A stretch of 64,000 nucleotides of DNA from JABDIY01 sp963803845 (lineage in GTDB: Bacteria; Actinomycetota; Acidimicrobiia; Acidimicrobiales; SZUA-35). Location: positions 124,001 to 188,000 of the forward strand of contig CAWDNZ010000005.1 in NCBI GenBank assembly GCA_963803845.1, given 5' to 3'. The notes under the pieces were generated by a model, which saw nothing but the letters and a program-made list of their open reading frames with translations, made no database searches and was not told the origin of the DNA. Shown piece after piece: positions 1 to 9,535 of the stretch; positions within the stretch are counted from its first letter, which is position 1; each line of letters opens with the position of its first letter. Made by a program: the position numbers and the translations under genes.

Positions 1-1
1 A

Positions 2-343
2 GGCATTGTCAAGATGCTGGTCGAACGAGAACGTCCTTTCGTCTCGGTGGGCGATTCGATCAATGTGCGAGGGCCCGCATTCGAGGGTCTGAGCTTTCCG
101 TCCGGTCATACGACGACAGCGTTTGCTGCCGCAGTGCTGCTTTCGGCGTTCCTCCGACCCAAGTGGCGGCCGATACCAATCGTCTGGGCGGTGCTGGTTG
201 GCACGGCGCGGCTGTACTACGGCGAGCACAACTTCCTCGACGTGGTCGCCGGCGCGGCGCTCGGCTCTGCGTTTGCAATGGTGCTCTGGTATTTTTTCCT
301 CAACCGGTATGCGGACCCGCGATGCGACTGCGTGGTCCAATGA
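2..343 (+). CDS. PAP2-family phosphatase, C-terminal part (gene begins before the window)
   Basis: This is the C-terminal part of a membrane phosphatidic-acid-phosphatase type 2 protein; the reading frame is open to the window edge, so the start is missing. Two of the three family signatures are visible: SFPSGHTTTAF (C2, histidine in SGH) and RLYYGEHNFLDVVAG (C3, pattern RxxxGxHxxxD with the nucleophilic His and its Asp partner). Hydrophobic helices lie between and after them. The family dephosphorylates lipid phosphates or polyprenyl diphosphates at the membrane; the substrate here cannot be told. The stop overlaps the start of the kinase-flippase gene (ATGA), so the two are probably co-translated. 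The last residues are Cys-rich and look like ordinary tail. Confidence 0.85.
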   Translation, partial: GIVKMLVERERPFVSVGDSINVRGPAFEGLSFPSGHTTTAFAAAVLLSAFLRPKWRPIPIVWAVLVGTARLYYGEHNFLDVVAGAALGSAFAMVLWYFFLNRYADPRCDCVVQ

Positions 344-2706
344 TGGTGGCGCATCGCGAGCACGTCCGCTCCCCAGTCGACGTGTTGCGGGTCATCATTG
401 GGGCGGCACTTGTCCTTCTCGGCATTGCCGTCGCCAACGTCGCTGACTCTGCGTTTCTCGGGCTGAGCGAGGATGGTCGTACAGCGATGGATTCGTTCCC
501 CGACTGGGCCGACGACGTTGCCGGCACCTCGTTGGCGGCGCTCACGGCCGCATTCGCCGCTGCCGCTCTGGTATCAGCACTCGCGACGAGGCGTTTCCGG
601 CGCTTAGCGTTGCTCGTTGCGGCCTTCGCAATGGGAGCTGTCCTGAGCATCGTGCTGGGAGAGCTGCTACTAGGCGTTGTTGATGACGAGGTTCGCTCCG
701 CCTTCGACACCGACGGATTGCTGCTGCGATATGTGCGAGGAGGGACAGTGCACCCTGGCGATCCGCTCCTAGCGGGCGCCGTTGCGATGCTGGGGGTCTC
801 AGCAAGTCATCTCCGACACCAGGACGTCAAACGCTTCGGCATCATTCTCATCGCTTACGGGTTGGTGTCCGCACTAACGACCCACGTGCCGGCCCTTGGT
901 TTGCTTTCCGATTTCGGGATCGGTCTCGCCGTATCCTCCGTGCTCCTGTTGATCGCCGGGCGGCACGATCTGGCACCGGACCGGGTTGACCTGACTGCCG
1001 GGCTCCGTTCGATCGGTATCGAGGTGGTGAGCCTTGAGCACCTTGATGTCGACGCACGCGGGTCCGCACCGTGGATCGGCGTGACGACGACGGGGGAACG
1101 AGTCTTCGTCAAGGCGCTTGGTCGTGACGAACGGTCAGCGGATCTGATGTTCCGGATGTATCGGTGGATACGGCTGCGAAAGACAGGTGACCACCGCCCC
1201 TTCGTAAGCCTTCGCCGCGCGGTCGAGCACGAGGCGCTCGTGGCGCTGCAAGCCGCTGCCCTCGGAATACGCACACCTCGCATTCTCGGAGTGGCCGACG
1301 CCGGCCTTGATGGCATGGTGCTTGCCTATGAGGCAGTCGATGGTACATCGGCCGACGCCCACGAAGATCTGGATGACACTGCGCTCGTCGAGATCTGGAA
1401 GATGGTCAGTCGCCTGCACGAACATCGGATCGCCCACCGCGATCTTCGGCTCGCAAACATCTTTATCGACGCCGACGGCGATCCACTGCTAATTGACTTT
1501 GGGTTTTCCGAGTTGGCGGCATCAGACCAACTTCTCGGCACCGATGTCGCCGAGCTTTTGGCATCGACAGCGGCAGTCGTCGGCCCTGAACGCTCCGTGG
1601 CGGCGGCCCACGAGGCGACGAAGCTACGCGAACTAGAGCGAGCGCTGCCATGGCTACAGCCCAGTGCACTCTCCACGGCTACCCGGGATGCAATCGAAGG
1701 CGACAAGGGCCTCGAGCCGATCCGACAGATGCTCATCGAAAACTGCCGCATTGAGGAAGAACCGCTCGTCAAACTGGAGCGCGTCGATGGCAAGTCGCTC
1801 TTCGTTCTGATCACCGTGGTACTCAGTGCGTGGTTTCTGATCCCGCAGCTCGCCGATGTGGGCGATGTTTGGGCCCAAGCCAGAACCGGCTCGATTCCGT
1901 GGGCGCTTGCCGCGGTTGCGTTGTCTCTGGTTACCTATGGTGCTGCGACTGCCGCGCTTCTCGGGGCAATTCCGCTTCGCTTGCGGTTCGGACCGGCATT
2001 GGTAGCGCAGATCGCCTCTTCGTTCGCTAACCGGGTGACGCCGGCGAAGGTCGGCGGAGTCGCCACAAACATCCGCTATTTCCAACGGCAGGGCGTGCCG
2101 CCGGCGGTGAGTGTGACAGCGGTTGGCATCAATGCGGTGGCCGGCGTGGTGGTGCACGTCACGCTGACCTTGCTGTTTCTGCTTCTCTCAAGCGACGATA
2201 CGGCTTCTGGACTTCCGGTGCCGTCGCCACTGGTGGTCGGAATCGGCTTCGCATCAGCGTTCTCGATGATCGCAGCTTCGCTCGCCTTGCCACTGACGCG
2301 CACGCTGATTACGACCCGTGTCCTCCCTCAGCTCAAGGCTGGTTGGAACTCGCTTCGCACAATCGGTCAGAGCCCAGGCAGGCTCTTGGCCCTTTTCGGC
2401 GGATCGGCGACCATCACCTTGGCGTACCTCGGCGCGATGGTCGCGAGCCTCCAAGCGTTCGGATCGACCGCGCAACTTCCGATTGTTGCGCTGCTTTTCC
2501 TTACTGGCTCCGCTGTAGCGAACGCCGCTCCAACGCCTGGAGGCCTGGGGGCGACCGAGGCCGCGCTGATCGCGGCGCTCTCGACGGTTGAGGAAGCATT
2601 CATAGTCATTCCCGCAGTGTTTCTCTACCGTCTGGTGACGTTCTGGCTGCCAATTCCGCCGGGCTGGATTGCGCTCGCCTGGCTACGTAGAACCGAAAGG
2701 TTGTGA
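340..2706 (+). CDS. Membrane protein fusing a protein-kinase-like domain to a flippase-like (UPF0104) domain
   Basis: About 788 residues. The N-terminal ~230 residues hold several hydrophobic segments. A central kinase-like domain follows, with a VFVK lysine, the catalytic loop AHRDLRLANIF near residue 366 and DFG (LLIDFGFSE) near residue 386. The C-terminal ~320 residues are a run of transmembrane helices of the lysylphosphatidylglycerol synthase/flippase-like family, with FANRVTPAKVGG and the conserved PTPGGLGATEAAL. Such proteins are known in actinobacteria but the role is not established; transfer or flipping of a lipid or polyprenyl product is inference. I chose the ATG overlapping the upstream stop over a start 177 bases earlier, which would lie inside the PAP2 gene. 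An in-frame ATG at 322 is also possible. Confidence 0.8.
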   Translation: MMVAHREHVRSPVDVLRVIIGAALVLLGIAVANVADSAFLGLSEDGRTAMDSFPDWADDVAGTSLAALTAAFAAAALVSALATRRFRRLALLVAAFAMGAVLSIVLGELLLGVVDDEVRSAFDTDGLLLRYVRGGTVHPGDPLLAGAVAMLGVSASHLRHQDVKRFGIILIAYGLVSALTTHVPALGLLSDFGIGLAVSSVLLLIAGRHDLAPDRVDLTAGLRSIGIEVVSLEHLDVDARGSAPWIGVTTTGERVFVKALGRDERSADLMFRMYRWIRLRKTGDHRPFVSLRRAVEHEALVALQAAALGIRTPRILGVADAGLDGMVLAYEAVDGTSADAHEDLDDTALVEIWKMVSRLHEHRIAHRDLRLANIFIDADGDPLLIDFGFSELAASDQLLGTDVAELLASTAAVVGPERSVAAAHEATKLRELERALPWLQPSALSTATRDAIEGDKGLEPIRQMLIENCRIEEEPLVKLERVDGKSLFVLITVVLSAWFLIPQLADVGDVWAQARTGSIPWALAAVALSLVTYGAATAALLGAIPLRLRFGPALVAQIASSFANRVTPAKVGGVATNIRYFQRQGVPPAVSVTAVGINAVAGVVVHVTLTLLFLLLSSDDTASGLPVPSPLVVGIGFASAFSMIAASLALPLTRTLITTRVLPQLKAGWNSLRTIGQSPGRLLALFGGSATITLAYLGAMVASLQAFGSTAQLPIVALLFLTGSAVANAAPTPGGLGATEAALIAALSTVEEAFIVIPAVFLYRLVTFWLPIPPGWIALAWLRRTERL

Positions 2707-3552
2707 GTGACAATGACAACGGCATTTGTCCTATCTGGCGGAGCCAGCCTGGGAGCGATCCAGGTTGGAATGGCGCAAGCGCTCGAGACAGAAGGAATTC
2801 GGCCGGACATGATCATCGGAACCTCGGTCGGCGCTGTAAACGGAGCCTGGCTTGCAGGCGGCGGCGAAGTCGATGGTCTGGTCAAGCTGTGGCATTCGCT
2901 GCGCACGCGCCAGGTTTTCCCGGTCCGACCGCTCGTTGGACTACGCGGATTTCTCGGAGGACGCTCCAACTTCGTTCCGAACTCAGGGCTCCGTCGCATC
3001 CTCGAGAACCACATTTCGTTTGGCCGGCTCGAAGAGGCGGCCATCCCGTTTTCGGTCATCGTCACCGAAGTGTTGACGGGGCGAGAGGTTCGGCTCGAAC
3101 ATGGCCCGGCGATCGAAGCGATCCTTGCCAGCGCCGCGATACCAGGCGTCTTTCCGGCGATCCGTATCGACGGACGAACTTTCATCGATGGTGGCATAGC
3201 CGACAATACGCCGATCAGCCAGGCCATCGAGGCTGGGGCGACCGATGTGTGGGTACTCTCCACTGGATACTCGTGCGCCCTCCCTTCAATCCCCAGGAGT
3301 GCCCTCGCGATGGCACTTCACGGGTTGACGCTGCTCATCCAGCAACGATTCATCGCTGAAACACTCTCTCGTGAGTATCCAGTGCCCGTTCACCTGATCC
3401 CACCGCCATGTCCGATTACGGTCACGCCACTGGAGTTCAGTCAGAGCGCGCAACTGATCGATCGGGCGAGGAGGGGAACAGTCCAGTGGATCGCAAACGG
3501 CGAGCCTTACGCTATTCCGCTGCTCGGACACGATCATCAGGGCCGACCGTGA
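2707..3552 (+). CDS. Patatin-like phospholipase (RssA/YjjU type)
   Basis: Predicted cytosolic or membrane-associated serine lipid acyl hydrolase of 281 residues. The patatin signatures are in order: the oxyanion-hole glycines (SGGASLGAIQVG, from residue 10), the nucleophile elbow GTSVGAVNG (GxSxG) near residue 40, and the catalytic aspartate in DGGIADNTP near residue 160. The start is GTG with GAAAGG six bases upstream; an ATG two codons later is possible. It begins directly after the kinase-flippase stop, so the PAP2, flippase and patatin genes look like one lipid-related operon. Length and motif spacing fit small bacterial patatins. The substrate is unknown. Confidence 0.85.
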   Translation: MTMTTAFVLSGGASLGAIQVGMAQALETEGIRPDMIIGTSVGAVNGAWLAGGGEVDGLVKLWHSLRTRQVFPVRPLVGLRGFLGGRSNFVPNSGLRRILENHISFGRLEEAAIPFSVIVTEVLTGREVRLEHGPAIEAILASAAIPGVFPAIRIDGRTFIDGGIADNTPISQAIEAGATDVWVLSTGYSCALPSIPRSALAMALHGLTLLIQQRFIAETLSREYPVPVHLIPPPCPITVTPLEFSQSAQLIDRARRGTVQWIANGEPYAIPLLGHDHQGRP

Positions 3553-3628
3553 CGACACCCTGCTTCTTCGCTGTCTTGCCGTCGATCGCGATGCGGTGGA
3601 ACTCTGGAGACCAACTCGATTCGTCTCT

Positions 3629-3661
3629 CGTAGGCGTGGCCACGAAAGCGTAGGCTTGGCC
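3629..3661 (+). promoter_or_regulatory. 13-bp direct repeat and -10-like box directly before the Crp/Fnr gene
   Basis: CGTAGGCGTGGCC (3629-3641) and CGTAGGCTTGGCC (3649-3661) differ by one base and have a 20-bp period, about two helical turns, on the same DNA face. The second copy contains TAGGCT (3651-3656), whose last base is six bases before the ATG at 3663, matching other leaderless starts in this window. The repeat may be a binding site for the Crp/Fnr protein itself, though it is a direct repeat rather than a Crp-type palindrome. Confidence 0.4.
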
Positions 3662-3662
3662 C

Positions 3663-4379
3663 ATGGGAAACAGATTCCACCGATTCGGGTCATGGATAGC
3701 GCTTTGCCTCAGCCGTGGTCCGAAAGCACCGCTTAGCCCAAACGATGTAGAGCTCCTCGTTGAGGAGATGGGCGAGGCGTCGTACGCCGGCGGAATGTTT
3801 GTGTTCCGACGCGGCGAGTCGGCTGCGAAGGTCCACGTTGTTCGAACTGGAACTGTTGAGCTCAGCCGGGAAGTCAAAGGTCGACGGGTCACGGTTCAGG
3901 TTCTTCGACCGGGTGACGTGTTCGGCGACGTGCCCGCCTTCCTGGGGGAGTCCGAAGTGTTCGACGCCCGAGCGATCGAGGATTGCACCATCTTGTCGCT
4001 CGACACCGAGGGTTTGTTCAGCTTGTTGTATTCGCGTCCTTTGATCGCCCGTCGCTGGTTCGTATCTCTGGCGGAGCGGATGGCCGGTTTGCAGAATCGG
4101 CTGATCGATCTGTTGGCTGGCGGTATCGAAGCGCAGTTGGCCTCGATCCTGCTCCGTGAGGCCGACGATGAGGGCCGGGTTCGGACCACACAAAACACCT
4201 TGGCCGGCATGTTGGGGGTGCAGCGCTCCAGCGTCCAGCGAGTTCTCAAGCAGCTCGAGTTGGCCCAGCTGATCGAGCTGCACTACCGCCGCATCGATCT
4301 CGTCGACACGGCAGGGCTTGTCTCACTGCTGGAAGAGCCCGAGACGAAGCCGGCTCACGCGGGCCGCCGAGTCAGCTGA
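3663..4379 (+). CDS. Crp/Fnr-family transcriptional regulator
   Basis: 238 residues. Residues ~30-130 form a cyclic-nucleotide-binding-like beta roll (VFRRGESAAKVHVVRTG, LRPGDVFGDVPAF), a long helix follows (AERMAGLQNRLIDLL), and a C-terminal winged helix (NTLAGMLGVQRSSVQRVLKQL, residues ~180-205) binds DNA. No FeS-type cysteine cluster is visible, so an Fnr-like oxygen sensor is unlikely; the ligand cannot be read from the sequence. No good Shine-Dalgarno sequence precedes the ATG, but a -10-like box does. It converges with the debranching-enzyme gene, overlapping it by eight bases. It could control the neighbouring lipid or glycogen genes, but no operator evidence ties it to them. Confidence 0.85.
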   Translation: MGNRFHRFGSWIALCLSRGPKAPLSPNDVELLVEEMGEASYAGGMFVFRRGESAAKVHVVRTGTVELSREVKGRRVTVQVLRPGDVFGDVPAFLGESEVFDARAIEDCTILSLDTEGLFSLLYSRPLIARRWFVSLAERMAGLQNRLIDLLAGGIEAQLASILLREADDEGRVRTTQNTLAGMLGVQRSSVQRVLKQLELAQLIELHYRRIDLVDTAGLVSLLEEPETKPAHAGRRVS

Positions 4380-6286
4380 CCCCCTGCAGAAGCCGGCGGG
4401 CGCGGAAGACCTCGGCGACCGACCATGCCTGGAATGGGCAACCGGTTGCACCGTGGGGCGGAGCGGCGTCAGCGGTCTCTGAGATGGAGCCCAGCCCGAA
4501 CTCGCTGAGATGCGATTCGAGATCATCGAGCAGCCCAGACGGTTGGACGCCAGCCGCGATCGCGGCGGCGACGTAAGGACCAAGCAGCCATGGCCAGACG
4601 GTTCCCTGGTGGTAGGCCATGTCTCGTTCCACCGATGTTCCTCGGTGACGGGGCCGGTAGGCCGGGTCATCCGGTGATAGTGAGCGGAGCCCGATCGAGG
4701 TGAGTAGGGGACCGCATGCCAAGACGACCGTCGGATCGGGGAGGGGCCCGTGGGGGAGCGATGCTGCCAGCAGCTGATTGGGTCGAACGCTGGGATCGTC
4801 GCCGTGCGGGCCATCCACTGCGTCCAATAGACCCGGTCCGTCCGAGGTGAACCGGCGTTTGAACGATGCCGTCGCCAATTGCTTGAGCTGGGGTCTCTTC
4901 TCCGCCTTCCCGCCGACGAGCGCCCGGAGCTCCTCGATCGTACCGAGGGCATTGACCCACAGAGCGTTGATCTCGACAGGCTTGCCGATCCGGGGTGTGA
5001 CCGCAAATTGATCGATGCGGGCATCCATCCATGTCAATGCGACACCGGGCTGGCCTTGAGTAACGAGGCCATCGGCAGGGTCGACCCTGATTCCATAGCG
5101 GGTGCCTTTGACATGGTGTTCCACGATTGCGTCCAGGTCGTCGGCGATCTCGGCAGCCAGGTCGAGGTCGCCTGTGGTGGCGACGTGTCGGCCGACAGCG
5201 TGGATGAACCAGAGGGTGGCATCCGCAGTGTTGTACTCCAGCGATCCGGTGTCGGCGGTGTTGGCCAGCATGCCGTCGGAAAGAGACGCCGCAGCATGAC
5301 GAAGCAACGCCCGGCCCTCATCCGAACGGTGCGTCTCGAGGAATAGTCCCTCATAGGAGGTCATTGTGTCGCGTGACCAGTCCCCGAACCAGGGGTAGCC
5401 GGCGACCACCGTCGGAGGGCTCCCGGTCGTTGGGGTGACAATGAACTGGTCACAGGCGACAGCGAGTGTCTCATCAACATCGTCGTGGGGCCGACTCAGC
5501 CCCGAGAGTCTGCGGGCCCGGCTTCGGGCTGCGGCAATGATCTCGGGCGGGTCGGGTGGCTGGGCTGTCAGATCTCCGGCCCACGCTGCGACGCTGGTTC
5601 GTTGGCCGGGCTGAAGTGCGGCAGAGAACCGGCCAGCGTGCCAAAGGTCCTCGTGGTCATTGAGTCCCCGTGCGGACTTCTTCCCTGTAGCGAATGTTGC
5701 GGTACCAGTCACCGCCAGGTCGGTAACCGGGGCCCTGGACGCGATACTGGCCTTCAAAGACGAAACCGTCGACGAGTTGGTCGACGTGGGGAGCGGGGCC
5801 CGCGAAACGTTCACCGTGCGCGTCACGCCATGTGCAAAGCGCCCCGATCTCCAATGTCACCGCACTGAGAGCACGGACCAGTCGGTAGGTGACCCCAACC
5901 CCGGGTCGACCGTGGGTGGTGGCGATCTCCATCTCAAGGGTCACGTCTCCTACGGACCACCTCCATCGAGGCACGCCATCTCTCAGAGAGAAGGAGGCGA
6001 GATGACGGTGACCGGTGGGGTCAGTAACACCTCCAGACCATTCGTGTGTTGCCAGCCGCACGTGCCGATCCCCGATGATCAAGACCGGGTCGAGAGCGGC
6101 GAGGCCGAGATGGCGCCCACCAACCGGATCGCCGGCGACGATCAACAGACCGTGATAGCGACGGGTGCGCAGTCCCGCAACCGTGCCCATTGCGTAACCC
6201 CCCAGACCGTCGGTCACGAGCCACTCTCGCTGGCTGGCGGCGTCGAGATCACCACAGATCTGTCGTCCGAACTCGCACTGGATCAT
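4372..6286 (-). pseudogene. Glycogen debranching enzyme (amylo-alpha-1,6-glucosidase), apparent frameshift near 5675
   Basis: The N-terminal part runs from the ATG at 6286 (motifs FGRQICGDL, REWLVTDGLGGYAMGTVAG) to WYRNIRYREEV, where the frame ends in a stop about 20 bases later. The C-terminal catalytic part continues in the next frame from ARGLNDHEDLW through AGYPWFGDWSRDTM to the stop at 4372. Both halves are well conserved, and removing one base in the C- or G-run at 5667-5676 would join them into about 637 residues, the usual size for the bacterial family. The enzyme removes alpha-1,6 branches during glycogen breakdown. It may be a recent inactivation, a sequencing error or a recoding event; with both halves intact I favour a sequencing error or very recent mutation. 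Confidence 0.8.
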
Positions 6287-6496
6287 GAGCGATGCCGTGG
6301 CCGTTTGGGCGATTCGGCTGTCGTGCTTGTGGTTGAGGAGGACCTGCATCATCAAAAGGGAACCGGCCAGGGCGAAGGTCCAGGACGGTGAAAGCGTCAT
6401 ATGGCGCAAAACACTAGGTTCACGGGCCTCGGATGGCAGATCATGGCGATATGAGAATTCACCCAAAAGCAATGACCACAGGATGAGTGAAGGATC

Positions 6497-9124
6497 GTGA
6501 CCGCGATGCCCAATCCCGAAGACGAACGACTTGCCGATAACGCCACCGCCTGGAAATCGTGGGGTCCTTACGTCAGCGAACGGGCGTGGGGCACGGTTCG
6601 GGAGGACTACAGCCAACACGGCGAAGCGTGGGAATTCTTCCCCCACGACCATGCTCGCTCGCGCGCTTACCGGTGGAACGAGGATGGCCTGGGCGGAATC
6701 TGCGACCTCCAGCAACGCCTGTGTTTCTCGTTCGCGTTCTGGAACGGTCGAGACCCGATCCTCAAGGAGCGGATCTTTGGACTGACCGGCAACGAAGGCA
6801 ACCACGGTGAGGATGCCAAGGAGTACTGGTGGTATCTCGATTCCACCCCGACCCATTCGTGGATGCGTTGGCGCTACGTCTACTCGCAAGAGCCCTACCC
6901 CTACGACGAGTTGGTGGCCGAAAACCGGCGGCGAGGACGACAAGATCCCGAATACGAGCTGCTCGACACGGGCGTCTTTGAAGGGAACCGTTACTGGGAA
7001 ATCACGGCGGACTACGCAAAGGCATCGCCCCATGACATCTCGGTCCGTGTCACGATCCGCAACGCCGGCCCCGAAACGGCAACGCTTCATTTCCTGCCGA
7101 CCCTGTGGTTTCGGAATACATGGTCATGGGGCCTTGCTGAGCCGATGCCGTCCATCTCTTCGGCTGGATCGGGTCTCAAAGCACAGCACCACACGTTGGG
7201 ATCGATGACCCTCATCGGGGACGGCAGACCAACGGCCTTGTTCTGTAACAATGAAACCAATTCCCAGCGTGTATGGGGTATCGGCGGCGACCCGTATCCG
7301 AAAGACGGCATCGGCGATCATCTCATTCATGGCACGCCCACGGTCAATCCTGACCAACTCGGCACCAAAGCAGCGCTGCACTACCGGCTGAGTGTTGAGC
7401 CCGGAGAGTCGACCGAGGTCCGGCTACGTCTGAGCCGCGACGGGGCGACCATCGGCGCCGAATTCGAAGAGCTACTCACCAACCGCGCGGCCGAGGCCGA
7501 CGCCTTCTACGCATCGGTCCTCCCGACGAACACAACCGGGGAGGAGGCAATGATCGCTCGACAAGCCCTCTCCGGGATGCTGTGGTCCAAGCAGTTCTAC
7601 CACTTCGATGTCGAAAAATGGCTCGACGGCGATCCCTCCGGCACCGAACCCCCCGCCTCACGACTGACCGGTCGGAACTCTGCATGGCGGCATCTCAACA
7701 ACGCCGACGTCATCTCCATGCCCGACAAGTGGGAGTACCCCTGGTACGCCGCATGGGATCTCGCCTTCCACTGCGTCGCCCTCGCCGAGGTAGACCCTCA
7801 GTTCGCAAAGGATCAGCTCGTGCTGCTGTGCCGTGAGTGGTACATGCACCCCGATGGCCAGCTCCCTGCATACGAGTGGGCCTTTGGCGACGTCAACCCT
7901 CCGGTGCATGCCTGGGCCGCACTGAGCGTCTTCAAGGCGGACGGATCACAGGATTTCGCTTTCCTGGAACGGGTCATTCACAAACTCCTGATCAACTTCA
8001 CGTGGTGGGTCAATCGCAAGGATGAGGACGGGAACAACGTATTCGAAGGCGGATTCCTCGGCCTCGACAATATCGGTCCCATCGACCGGTCCGCGGAGCT
8101 ACCGGCCGGCGGCCGGCTCGAACAATCCGATGGCACAGCATGGATGGCCATGTACTGCCTGAACCTGCTGGAAATGGCTCTGGCCCTCGCTGAGCACGAC
8201 CCGACGTATGAGGACCTCGCCACCAAGTTCCTCGAGCACTTCACCTACATCGCCAACGCCATGGACCATTGCGGCCTGTGGAACGAAGAAGACGGCTTTT
8301 ACTACGACGTTCTTCATGAGCCCGGAGCCGAACCGGTGCCGCTACGAGTCCGGTCCATGGTCGGTCTGCTACCGCTCGCTGCGACCACGACGTTGTCGAG
8401 TGCGACGCTCGCCAGTCTCCCGGACTTCGCCGCTCGATTCGAATGGTTCAGGACCAACAAACCCCAGCATGCGGCCAATGTGGTCCACACGGCCCCAGAC
8501 TGTGGCTTCGACGGCTGGCTCCTTTCGATCGTGTCGCCAGAAAGGCTCCCCCGAATCCTGTCGAAAATGTTCGACGAGGAGGAGTTCCTCTCACCGTTCG
8601 GTTTGCGATCCTTGGCCAGAAGTCATCTCGAGAGTCCCTTCGTGCTGGACCTCGCCGGATCGTCGGCCAGCGTTGGCTATGAACCGGCAGAGTCCGAAGC
8701 CGGGCTTTTTGGCGGCAACTCCAATTGGCGTGGACCGATCTGGTTTCCCCTCAACTACCTGCTCATCGAATCGCTTCAGCGATTTACCCGCTACCTGGGC
8801 GACACCTTCACCATCAACTACCCAACCGGCTCCGGTCACCCCCGGACCCTCGGCTTCGTGAGTGCGGACCTCTCGGATCGACTCGCCTCTCTCTTCAGAA
8901 ACGATGCGGATGGTCACCGTCCCGCTTTCGGTGTGTCGGAACGTTTTCAACAAGACCCGATCTGGCACAACCAACTCCTGTTCTACGAGTACTTCCACGG
9001 CGACACCGGCAACGGCCTCGGTGCTTCACACCAGACCGGCTGGACCGGACTTGTTGCGAAATTAATCGGTGACCAGGAGGGTCGAAACCACAGGGCCAGC
9101 GATCGCAGTGGACCGGACAGATGA
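6497..9124 (+). CDS. GH63-like alpha-glucosidase family protein
   Basis: A cytosolic 875-residue glycoside hydrolase with no signal peptide. The first ~300 residues are a beta-sandwich-like region (WGPYVSERAWGTVREDYS, EYWWYLDSTPTHSWMRWRY). The rest is an (alpha/alpha)6 barrel typical of clan GH-G, with the probable acid Asp in YAAWDLAFHCVALAEVDP and the late motif SNWRGPIWFPLNYLLIESL. GH63 covers processing glucosidase I, mannosylglycerate hydrolases and bacterial alpha-glucosidases; the substrate is not decided by the sequence. Its place before glycogen synthase and opposite the debranching enzyme suggests an alpha-glucoside or glucan. The start is GTG with GAAGGA close upstream; ATG at 6506 is an alternative. 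Confidence 0.8.
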   Translation: MTAMPNPEDERLADNATAWKSWGPYVSERAWGTVREDYSQHGEAWEFFPHDHARSRAYRWNEDGLGGICDLQQRLCFSFAFWNGRDPILKERIFGLTGNEGNHGEDAKEYWWYLDSTPTHSWMRWRYVYSQEPYPYDELVAENRRRGRQDPEYELLDTGVFEGNRYWEITADYAKASPHDISVRVTIRNAGPETATLHFLPTLWFRNTWSWGLAEPMPSISSAGSGLKAQHHTLGSMTLIGDGRPTALFCNNETNSQRVWGIGGDPYPKDGIGDHLIHGTPTVNPDQLGTKAALHYRLSVEPGESTEVRLRLSRDGATIGAEFEELLTNRAAEADAFYASVLPTNTTGEEAMIARQALSGMLWSKQFYHFDVEKWLDGDPSGTEPPASRLTGRNSAWRHLNNADVISMPDKWEYPWYAAWDLAFHCVALAEVDPQFAKDQLVLLCREWYMHPDGQLPAYEWAFGDVNPPVHAWAALSVFKADGSQDFAFLERVIHKLLINFTWWVNRKDEDGNNVFEGGFLGLDNIGPIDRSAELPAGGRLEQSDGTAWMAMYCLNLLEMALALAEHDPTYEDLATKFLEHFTYIANAMDHCGLWNEEDGFYYDVLHEPGAEPVPLRVRSMVGLLPLAATTTLSSATLASLPDFAARFEWFRTNKPQHAANVVHTAPDCGFDGWLLSIVSPERLPRILSKMFDEEEFLSPFGLRSLARSHLESPFVLDLAGSSASVGYEPAESEAGLFGGNSNWRGPIWFPLNYLLIESLQRFTRYLGDTFTINYPTGSGHPRTLGFVSADLSDRLASLFRNDADGHRPAFGVSERFQQDPIWHNQLLFYEYFHGDTGNGLGASHQTGWTGLVAKLIGDQEGRNHRASDRSGPDR

Positions 9125-9232
9125 GAAAGGCGCATTTGCGGCAATCACGGATGGGAGTCGGACCTCGCCGGGTTTCACCTTCCGTACCGAGCAGCCGGGC
9201 GCTGCCACCCAATCAAATCAGGAGACAAAAAG

Positions 9233-9535
9233 ATGATCACGAAGAAAGAAAAGTCGGCCGGCACCACTCGCATCACCTTCACTGTCGACGATGAACGACC
9301 CGTGTCGGTCGTCGGCAACTTCAACGGATGGAACCCGTACGCCCATCCGCTGGTCCGGCGCTCCAACGGGACCCGCTCAGTCGCAGTCAGTGTTCCGTCG
9401 GGAACGTCCGTGTGTTTCCGATACCTCGCCGATGGCGGCGAGTTCTACGACGATCCGCACGCCGATGCGATCGAACCGAATGGCTTTGGCGGATCGCACT
9501 GTGTGGTCACCACCGCGGTCTCGACGCCGGCGTGA
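9233..9535 (+). CDS. Stand-alone CBM48/isoamylase-N-like glycogen-binding protein
   Basis: A 100-residue protein that is little more than one carbohydrate-binding module of the CBM48/AMPK-beta type: VSVVGNFNGWNPYAHPL (residues ~24-40) and SVCFRYLADGGEFYDDP (~60-76) match the two conserved blocks normally found at the N-terminus of branching and debranching enzymes or in AMPK beta. There is no catalytic domain, signal peptide or membrane segment. AGGAG lies eight bases before the ATG. Its stop overlaps the glycogen synthase start by one base, so it may act as a glycogen-targeting subunit for that enzyme. That partnership is inference. Confidence 0.85.
   Translation: MITKKEKSAGTTRITFTVDDERPVSVVGNFNGWNPYAHPLVRRSNGTRSVAVSVPSGTSVCFRYLADGGEFYDDPHADAIEPNGFGGSHCVVTTAVSTPA

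Noticed and set aside
163..339. N-terminal extension of the kinase-flippase gene
   Set aside because: It lies inside the PAP2 gene in another frame; the ATG at 340 gives a coupled overlap.
9328..9534. Upstream extension of glgA
   Set aside because: It overlaps the CBM48 gene and has Arg-rich, non-conserved text; GlgA starts at the ATG overlapping that gene's stop.
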